Shown here piece after piece: positions 1 through 4,443 of a stretch of DNA of 7,388 nt (its first letter is position 1; the number at the start of each line of letters is the position of its first letter). The notes beneath the pieces were generated by a model. It saw nothing but the letters and a program-made list of their open reading frames with translations. It was not told the DNA's origin and ran no database searches. The stretch spans positions 1 through 7,388 of the forward strand of contig DAOVMN010000103.1 of the NCBI GenBank assembly GCA_030630685.1, written 5' to 3'. The position numbers were made by a program, and so were the translations under genes. The DNA is from Thermoplasmata archaeon. GTDB lineage: Archaea > Thermoplasmatota > DAOVMN01.

Positions 1-43
1 AATTCCCTTTGCCATAAACTTCCTAAAGATATTATTCGTTTAA

Positions 44-70
44 ATCCGTCGCATCCGTGTCATCCGTGTT
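44..70. repeat. Three tandem 9-bp units (ATCCGTNNN)
   Basis: Three back-to-back 9-bp units are visible: ATCCGTCGC, ATCCGTGTC and ATCCGTGTT. An A/T-rich flank precedes them from about 31. On the - strand they read as ACGGAT boxes nine bases apart. A related but diverged series, built on CACGAATTA-like units, lies at 4219-4268. Both are intergenic. No coding function is apparent, and this looks like a dispersed intergenic repeat. Confidence 0.6.
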
Positions 71-110
71 CCATCGTCGGGTCCGCCCATCAACCCGCTC
101 TCCCCCTGAA

Positions 111-121
111 AAATATTAATA
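111..121 (+). promoter_or_regulatory. Probable TATA box of purL
   Basis: The A/T-rich element AAATATTAATA stands out in an otherwise C-rich stretch. Its centre is about 34 bases before the purL ATG. Archaeal transcription normally starts about 25 bases downstream of the TATA box, which predicts a 5' end near 142 and a leader of only a few bases. No Shine-Dalgarno sequence precedes the ATG, which fits a very short or leaderless mRNA. Confidence 0.55.
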
Positions 122-149
122 CCCTCACCATTGTCCTCTGCCCGATACC

Positions 150-2492
150 ATGAATCCCGATCATTACATCAAAAGAGACGTCCACTTCCCACTCTACGAC
201 ATCAACCTGCTCAATGCCGATGACGAAGCCCTCCAGACAATAGCAGACGAAACCGCGGCAGGTCACGACCTGAATGAGATGAAGAGGGTGAAAGAATACT
301 TCACGAAACTCGGGCGGAATCCCACGGATGTGGAGTTCCAGGCGCTGGGCCAGGCCTGGAGCGAGCACTCCTGCTACAAGACCTCCAAGCCCATCCTTAA
401 GAATACCATCTTCAACATCGATGCCCCTCAGAACATTCTTGTGATCAAGGAGGATGCCGGGGTGCTGGAGTTCGACGATGAGCACGCTTATGTTGTTGCC
501 CTGGAGAGCCACAACCATCCCTCTGCAATCGAGCCCTACGGCGGTGCTGCTACGGGTATCGGCGGGATCCTGAGGGACGTGGTCTGGATGGGTGCCCAGC
601 CCGTAGCGCTCGTGGATCCTCTGTTTTTCGGTAGCCTGGACTATCCAATGGATGAAGTACCAAAAGGAGTAAAGCATCCTACCTATCTGCTCTCCGGTGT
701 GGTGGACGGGATCCGGGACTACGGGAACCGCGTGGGCATCCCAACCGTGGCCGGGCAGGTGACATTCCACAACAGCTACATAGGTAACTGCCTTGTGAAC
801 GTGGGCTGCATAGGAATTGTGGAAAAAAAGCACATCATTAGAAGCCGGGTCTCCGGTCCTGGTGATGTATTCATATATGCCGGAGGTCGGACGGGTCGAG
901 ACGGAATCCATGGGGTGACCTTTGCCTCTGCGGACCTGCACGAGGAATCCGATACCGAGTCCAGAGGTGCGGTCCAACTCGGCGACCCGATCACCAAGGA
1001 ACCTCTTATACACGCCTGCCTCGAAGCAGTGGAGAAAGGACTGGTTTCAGGCATGAAGGACTTCGGCGGAGGAGGGCTCTCCAGTGTGGTCGGGGAAATG
1101 GCCTTACACGGGGGATGCGGCTGTGAAATAGAACTGGATAGGGTACCCACAAAGGAAGAGGGTGTTGCTCCCTGGGAGATCTGGATCTCGGAATCACAGG
1201 AACGGATGATGCTTGCTGTGCGGCCGGAGAATGTCGAGAAGGTACTGCGGCTCTTTGCTGACTGGGACGTGGAGGCTGTACCTATTGGTCGGAGCGTGGT
1301 CGGGAAGAATATTACCATCACATACTGTAATACAAAAGTGCTGGAACTCGACCTTGAGTTTTACACCGGAGGGCCGGAGTACGACCGTCCCTACGAGTTC
1401 GCACCGCGAGATGTCCAGGAAAGAATGCCCGAGGAACCGGCTGATTATAATGAAATGCTCCTGAAACTTCTATGCGAGGAAAATATCGCCTGCAAGGGCT
1501 GGGTGGTGCATCAGTACGACCACGAGGTAAGGGGAAAGACGGTTATCAAGCCCCTTCAGGCAAAGCTTGGATTGGAAGGTCACGGGGACGCCGCTGTTAT
1601 TAAACCAGTGGAGAACTCGTGGAAAGGGCTGGCAATAAGCTGCGACATCAACCCCAGGTACACACTTCTGGACCCGTATCATGGGAGCATGTGTGCGATT
1701 GACGAGAACTGCAGAAACCTCGTGGCAGTAGGGGGGAGACCGCATTCGTTTGCGGACTGCCTGAACTTCGGAAACCCTGAGAACCCGGAAACATTGGGAG
1801 ACTTCGTAGAGAGCACACGCGGTCTTGGGGATGTTGCACGATTCCTGAGTGTGCCCTTTTCCTCGGGGAATGTATCCTTTTACAACGAGACACTTAATGG
1901 GCCCATCCCGCCTACACCTACAATCCTTGGGATTGGACTGGTTGAGGACATCAGGAAATGCGTCACCTCGGATATGAAGGTGGAAGACGAAGCGGTCTAC
2001 CTTGTCGGCCAAACATTCGAGGAGATGGGAGGGTCCATCTACTACGAAATCGCAGGCGGATGCTCTGGAGATGCCCCCATGGTGGATCTTGATAACCTTA
2101 AAAACAGTATCGAGGGAATGCTCGATCTGATCGATAAGGAACTTGTTTCCGCAGTGCATGATCCATCCGAGGGAGGGCTTGGAGTTGCGCTTGCGGAGAT
2201 GGCCCTGGCAGGTGATTTGGGTGCGGACGTGGACCTTTCCGCACTTGGGAAAATGAGAAGCGACATAAAACTCTTTTCCGAATCCCAGACCCGCTGGATT
2301 GTGGAGGTCAGAAGCGGCAAAGAGGGGACGTTCGAGAGGGTGCTGAATTCCTACGGCCTGAGCTTCCTCAGGCTCGGCACCACCGGAGGGAAGAACCTAA
2401 TTATCCGTGATGGGAAAAAGGAACTGGTGAACCTGCCATTAAAGCGAATGAGAGAGGTGTGGGAAGGCACACTGCATGAGAAGATGGGATAG
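150..2492 (+). CDS. purL: Phosphoribosylformylglycinamidine synthase subunit II (PurL, small archaeal type)
   Basis: PurL catalyses the ATP-dependent conversion of FGAR to FGAM in purine synthesis, in the cytoplasm. The small form works with PurS and the glutaminase PurQ, neither of which is encoded here. The 780-residue product has the two-fold PurM-like architecture. The first half carries WSEHSCYK (70-77, catalytic-type His73), ESHNHPSAIEPYGG (119-132), GGRTGRDGIHG (245-255), DFGGGG (304-309) and SESQERM (347-353). The second half carries DPYHG (508-512), DCLNFGNPE (536-544), SGNVSFYNE (572-580), HDPSEGG (670-676) and SESQTRW (710-716). No large glutaminase domain is fused, so this is not the long proteobacterial PurL. 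The frame is intact from ATG to TAG. The ATG at 150 fits the TATA spacing, and no better upstream start is seen. The next gene on this strand has its own promoter, so purL is probably transcribed alone. Confidence 0.97.
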   Translation: MNPDHYIKRDVHFPLYDINLLNADDEALQTIADETAAGHDLNEMKRVKEYFTKLGRNPTDVEFQALGQAWSEHSCYKTSKPILKNTIFNIDAPQNILVIKEDAGVLEFDDEHAYVVALESHNHPSAIEPYGGAATGIGGILRDVVWMGAQPVALVDPLFFGSLDYPMDEVPKGVKHPTYLLSGVVDGIRDYGNRVGIPTVAGQVTFHNSYIGNCLVNVGCIGIVEKKHIIRSRVSGPGDVFIYAGGRTGRDGIHGVTFASADLHEESDTESRGAVQLGDPITKEPLIHACLEAVEKGLVSGMKDFGGGGLSSVVGEMALHGGCGCEIELDRVPTKEEGVAPWEIWISESQERMMLAVRPENVEKVLRLFADWDVEAVPIGRSVVGKNITITYCNTKVLELDLEFYTGGPEYDRPYEFAPRDVQERMPEEPADYNEMLLKLLCEENIACKGWVVHQYDHEVRGKTVIKPLQAKLGLEGHGDAAVIKPVENSWKGLAISCDINPRYTLLDPYHGSMCAIDENCRNLVAVGGRPHSFADCLNFGNPENPETLGDFVESTRGLGDVARFLSVPFSSGNVSFYNETLNGPIPPTPTILGIGLVEDIRKCVTSDMKVEDEAVYLVGQTFEEMGGSIYYEIAGGCSGDAPMVDLDNLKNSIEGMLDLIDKELVSAVHDPSEGGLGVALAEMALAGDLGADVDLSALGKMRSDIKLFSESQTRWIVEVRSGKEGTFERVLNSYGLSFLRLGTTGGKNLIIRDGKKELVNLPLKRMREVWEGTLHEKMG

Positions 2493-2571
2493 AGTGGCTT
2501 TGGGATATCGGGCGGTGAACACTGTTTGGCAGGCTTTACAGAATGTGTGGAATCTGCGGAGCCCAACAAAC

Positions 2572-2582
2572 ATATATATAAT
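2572..2582 (+). promoter_or_regulatory. Strong TATA box for the Cas4-like gene
   Basis: ATATATATAAT is a near-ideal archaeal TATA box lying between purL and the nuclease gene. Its centre is about 24 bases from the GTG at 2601, so transcription would start at or very near that codon and give a leaderless message. The box lies inside the longer frame that could begin at TTG 2526, which argues against that upstream start. Confidence 0.65.
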
Positions 2583-2600
2583 CTCTCCTTTCCCCCTGAC

Positions 2601-3428
2601 GTGGCAAGAAAGGTTATCACATGCAGTGAACTTGAAAGATTTGCATATTGCCCTTATTCCTGGTGGTTGAGCCGGGAGGGCGTGAGGGGCGAGGGGGAGG
2701 CCTTGAAACAGGGAGTGGAAGATCATCACGATTTGGAGGAAGGTCTTGAGATGATCAAAGAAGCTGATATGGCTGCTGGTGTTGCGGAGAAAGGATTGGT
2801 GGGATTCAACTTCGGTACCATTATACTTGCCCTCATCGGGATAACCATATTGTTCGTAGGCATCTTCGGTAAGGAGGAAAGTTCGAATCTTGGGGCGATC
2901 CTGCTGATATTTGGGCTCATCTGGTCCCTTATTGCCGCATTCTATCTCTATGATTACCTCACACGAACAGATGTCTCAATGACGCTCAGGGCGAGCCACG
3001 GGGTCCCCACCGGAGAGATCGAGTACAGCGATAAGATCAAGGCACCTTCATACTTCTCGGAAGAATACATGCTCTCGGGAAAACCGGATTATATAATCAA
3101 GAAAGGGGAAGATTACATACCCGTGGAGATAAAGACCGGACGGATACCCCGGGGCCCCTTCTTTTCTCACATCCTTCAGGTGGTTGCCTACTGCCTTCTG
3201 ATCGAAGAGAGGTATGGAAAAGCACCCCCCTGCGGCATCCTTGAATATGCCGACCATAAGCTGCACAGGATCGATTATGATGAGAAGGGGAAAGAGCTGG
3301 TATTCTCCAAGCTCGATGAGATGCGGGAGATGCTTGCCGGAGGGAAGAAGCCCTATCGGAACCACAACCGCAGGGGTAAATGCCACAACTGCTCGAGAAG
3401 GGGGCACTGCCCTGTTAGACTGCCCTGA
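2601..3428 (+). CDS. Cas4-like PD-(D/E)XK nuclease with Fe-S cysteines and two inserted membrane helices
   Basis: The product belongs to the Cas4/RecB-like nuclease group (DUF83 type), whose members cleave DNA with a metal-dependent PD-(D/E)XK core and hold a 4Fe-4S cluster. Counting from the GTG (275 aa), Cys17 sits in FAYCPYSWW. Possible motif-I histidines are 42 and 43. The core has GKPD (Asp163), EIK (Glu176, Lys178) and QVVAY (Gln193, Tyr197). The C-terminal cysteines are Cys261, Cys264 and Cys270, spaced C-x2-C-x5-C as in Cas4. Residues about 71-89 and 97-117 are two hydrophobic helices joined by a seven-residue loop, between the N-terminal Cys/His part and the catalytic core. This predicts a membrane hairpin with the nuclease on the cytoplasmic side. 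No cas1, cas2 or CRISPR array is present, so it is a solo Cas4-like protein of unknown role, perhaps defence or DNA repair. GTG 2601 is chosen because of the TATA box at 2572-2582. A TTG at 2526 would add 25 residues. The 3' end overlaps the truncated relE-like gene by 14 bases, tail to tail. Confidence 0.85.
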   Translation: MARKVITCSELERFAYCPYSWWLSREGVRGEGEALKQGVEDHHDLEEGLEMIKEADMAAGVAEKGLVGFNFGTIILALIGITILFVGIFGKEESSNLGAILLIFGLIWSLIAAFYLYDYLTRTDVSMTLRASHGVPTGEIEYSDKIKAPSYFSEEYMLSGKPDYIIKKGEDYIPVEIKTGRIPRGPFFSHILQVVAYCLLIEERYGKAPPCGILEYADHKLHRIDYDEKGKELVFSKLDEMREMLAGGKKPYRNHNRRGKCHNCSRRGHCPVRLP

Positions 3429-3591
3429 ACACCTTTTCCTTTCTTCCAACCACCCTTTTTGCATCCGATGGAATCGGGTCATCTACCAGTTTCTTAATTT
3501 TTTCAATGAGCCTGGAGTAGATATCCCTGTCTTTTTTCACGGATTTGAGGAACCGGAATGCACCGCTGCCCAGGATAATTTCAAACGACAA
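3415..3591 (-). pseudogene. 3'-truncated RelE-type toxin
   Basis: A 58-codon frame begins at TTG 3591, seven bases after the antitoxin stop. It reads MSFEIILGSGAFRFLKSVKK at its N-terminus, then a basic helix ending in KKLVDDPIPSD, then KRVVGRKEKVFRAV and a stop. This is the usual start of an archaeal RelE/ParE-fold toxin (beta strand, two helices, then the K-G-R-Y/F-R strand). Family members normally go on about 25-35 residues through an RVGDYRxxY-like strand that carries catalytic-type Arg and Tyr. That part is missing: the frame stops at 3415, inside the last codons of the convergent Cas4-like gene. No continuation is visible in the other frames of the - strand below 3415. I infer a rearrangement that cut off the toxin's 3' end, leaving a probably inactive product. 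The TTG start is the least certain part. Confidence 0.68.
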
Positions 3592-3598
3592 CTCAGGC

Positions 3599-3784
3599 CT
3601 ATAGGTCCCTCAGTCCGTAGGTGGTCCCTTTCCTGTATTCACGCAGAGATTCTTCCAGCTCCTTTTCCTCTTCCTTTGTGAGGACAATGTCAATATCGAC
3701 CATGTGACCTCTGATGTAGTCCAGGTCGCTCTCTATCTTTTCCAATTTTCTAAGGATTGCTTCAACTTGGTTTTCTGCAAGCAT
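3599..3784 (-). CDS. RelB-like antitoxin of an archaeal RelE-type module
   Basis: This is a 61-residue acidic protein. Residues 5-25 form a charged amphipathic helix (EAILRKLEKIESDLDYI). The segment HMVDIDIVLTKEEE (27-40) and a second helix ending in EYRKGTT follow. The layout of coiled helix, H-M-V-D, acidic helix and short tail is what I know from small archaeal antitoxins encoded just upstream of RelE/ParE-like toxins. The following gene here is exactly such a toxin, though truncated, so the two identify each other. Its role would be to bind and neutralise the toxin and to repress its own promoter. ATG 3784 is preferred over the in-frame GTG at 3793 because GGTGAG (3789-3794) lies at good ribosome-binding distance and overlaps the GTG. 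The gene itself looks intact. Confidence 0.72.
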   Translation of the reverse strand: MLAENQVEAILRKLEKIESDLDYIRGHMVDIDIVLTKEEEKELEESLREYRKGTTYGLRDL

Positions 3785-3832
3785 GTGCCTCACCTATTTA
3801 TTGTGTTGATAAGAATGACTGATGCCTTCTTG

Positions 3833-3841
3833 TTAATATAG
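3833..3841 (-). promoter_or_regulatory. Possible TATA box of the antitoxin/toxin pair
   Basis: On the - strand this reads CTATATTAA. Its centre is about 53 bases before the antitoxin ATG, giving a predicted transcript start near 3811 and a leader of about 27 bases. That leader contains the GGTGAG ribosome-binding site at 3789-3794. The position and leader fit well, but the box is only a moderate match. Confidence 0.45.
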
Positions 3842-3855
3842 TTTGCCGCACATTC

Positions 3856-3886
3856 CCCGGTAACATCGAGATTTTTGGATACCGGG
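3856..3886. other. Inverted repeat CCCGGTA/TACCGGG with 17-base loop
   Basis: Perfect 7-bp arms lie at 3856-3862 and 3880-3886, between the HicB-like stop and the TATA box of the next - strand pair. A transcript from the HicB-like gene could fold here, and the site could also be an operator half-pair near the antitoxin promoter. No T-run follows on the - strand, so it is not a standard terminator. Confidence 0.35.
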
Positions 3887-3903
3887 TGATTTGTATTCAC
3901 TTT

Positions 3904-4092
3904 TTATTTCACCGCCGAGGTGTGAGTGTCCTCAGGCAGGAGTTCCATCAGTGCCTGATAATGTTCTTCAAGGCCTTTCTTCAGTCTTGAAACAGCCTCC
4001 TCCTCGGTTTCTCCCTGGTCTGCCACATTGGTTACCAGGTCAACTGCCACATAGGTGTCTCCTTCCCTGTGGGTTTCAATCAGTGTTTTCAT
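3904..4092 (-). CDS. HicB-like protein, solo antitoxin type
   Basis: The 62-residue product begins MKTLIETHREGDTYVAVDLV and continues with the hallmark NVADQGETEEEAVSRLKKGL (22-41). It matches the small beta-alpha HicB fold, in which two strands carry the 'GD.YVA' motif and a helix starts at the T-E-E-E-A segment. HicB proteins are antitoxins for the HicA (YcfA-like) mRNA interferase and in some archaea occur alone. No HicA-like frame is seen within about 100 bases downstream or 200 bases upstream. The usual C-terminal DNA-binding extension of longer HicBs is absent. ATG 4092 is chosen over an upstream in-frame start at 4131 because GAGAGG (4099-4104) precedes it and a TATA box lies at 4137-4146. 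It probably acts as a small regulator or orphan antitoxin. Confidence 0.75.
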   Translation of the reverse strand: MKTLIETHREGDTYVAVDLVTNVADQGETEEEAVSRLKKGLEEHYQALMELLPEDTHTSAVK

Positions 4093-4136
4093 AAAATTCC
4101 TCTCGATTAGTACTCTGGGCGGTGTAAGCATATTTG

Positions 4137-4146
4137 TTATTTATAG
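4137..4146 (-). promoter_or_regulatory. Probable TATA box of the HicB-like gene
   Basis: CTATAAATAA on the - strand has its centre about 50 bases before the ATG at 4092. The predicted start near 4115 gives a leader of about 22 bases that carries the GAGAGG ribosome-binding site (4099-4104). Box, spacing and ribosome-binding site agree. Confidence 0.55.
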
Positions 4147-4218
4147 TTAATGTTCTGAATCCAGGGAGGATTCTTTATTTCTTCGAATCTATTTGTTTGT
4201 CGCTTGTGCGGAGTTCAT

Positions 4219-4268
4219 CACGAATTACACAAATAGACGAATGTCACGAATTTGATCACCACAGATTT
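4219..4268. repeat. Degenerate 9-bp-unit intergenic repeat (CACGAATTA type)
   Basis: Successive units are CACGAATTA, CACAAATAG, ACGAATGT, CACGAATTT, a GATCAC break, and CACAGATTT. They share the core CACRAAT or CACAGAT at close to nine-base spacing. The reverse complement of the 44-70 repeat (ACACGGATG-like) appears to be the same family. The stretch 4147-4287 otherwise shows no gene. Confidence 0.55.
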
Positions 4269-4287
4269 CGAGAGGTTATTTTTCGGG

Positions 4288-4443
4288 TTACTTAAGTTTC
4301 TCAGCAATGGCCTTTACTACTGTTTTTGCATCTTTTTCGGGTAAACCTGCGTCTACAAGTTCCTTCACAATTTCATCCACTGATTCTTCCGAAAGAAGTT
4401 CCTGGACAATCAACCCGATTATTCTTTCCTCATCGGTTTTTGT
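4288..4443 (-). pseudogene. Out-of-frame C-terminal extension of the STAND-TPR gene
   Basis: A 51-codon frame overlaps the end of the STAND gene in another reading frame and runs to TAA at 4288. It has no ATG, GTG or ribosome-binding site at its beginning. Its product is clearly protein-like, with two charged amphipathic helices: DEERIIGLIVQELLSEE, then SVDEIVKELVDAGLPEKDA, ending KAIAEKLK. One base less in the A5 run at 4437-4441 would replace the final residues with N-K-T-D-E-E-R and join this frame to the 813-residue protein, giving about 860 residues. I infer a recent frameshift (or a read or assembly indel) that split off a helical tail. Programmed slippage or a translationally coupled small gene are less likely alternatives. 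Confidence 0.55.

Noticed and set aside
90..1013. Long open frame on the - strand opposite purL
   Set aside because: It lies antisense to strongly conserved PurL motifs, its composition is not protein-like, and it has no start signals. It is a shadow of purL.
2526..2600. N-terminal extension of the Cas4-like protein from TTG 2526
   Set aside because: The strong TATA box lies inside it, there is no ribosome-binding site, and the Cas4-like similarity begins after GTG 2601.
3790..3900. 36-residue - strand frame after the HicB-like gene, considered as a HicA toxin
   Set aside because: It lacks any HicA pattern (no G-S-H motif) and overlaps the TATA box and ribosome-binding site of the antitoxin gene.
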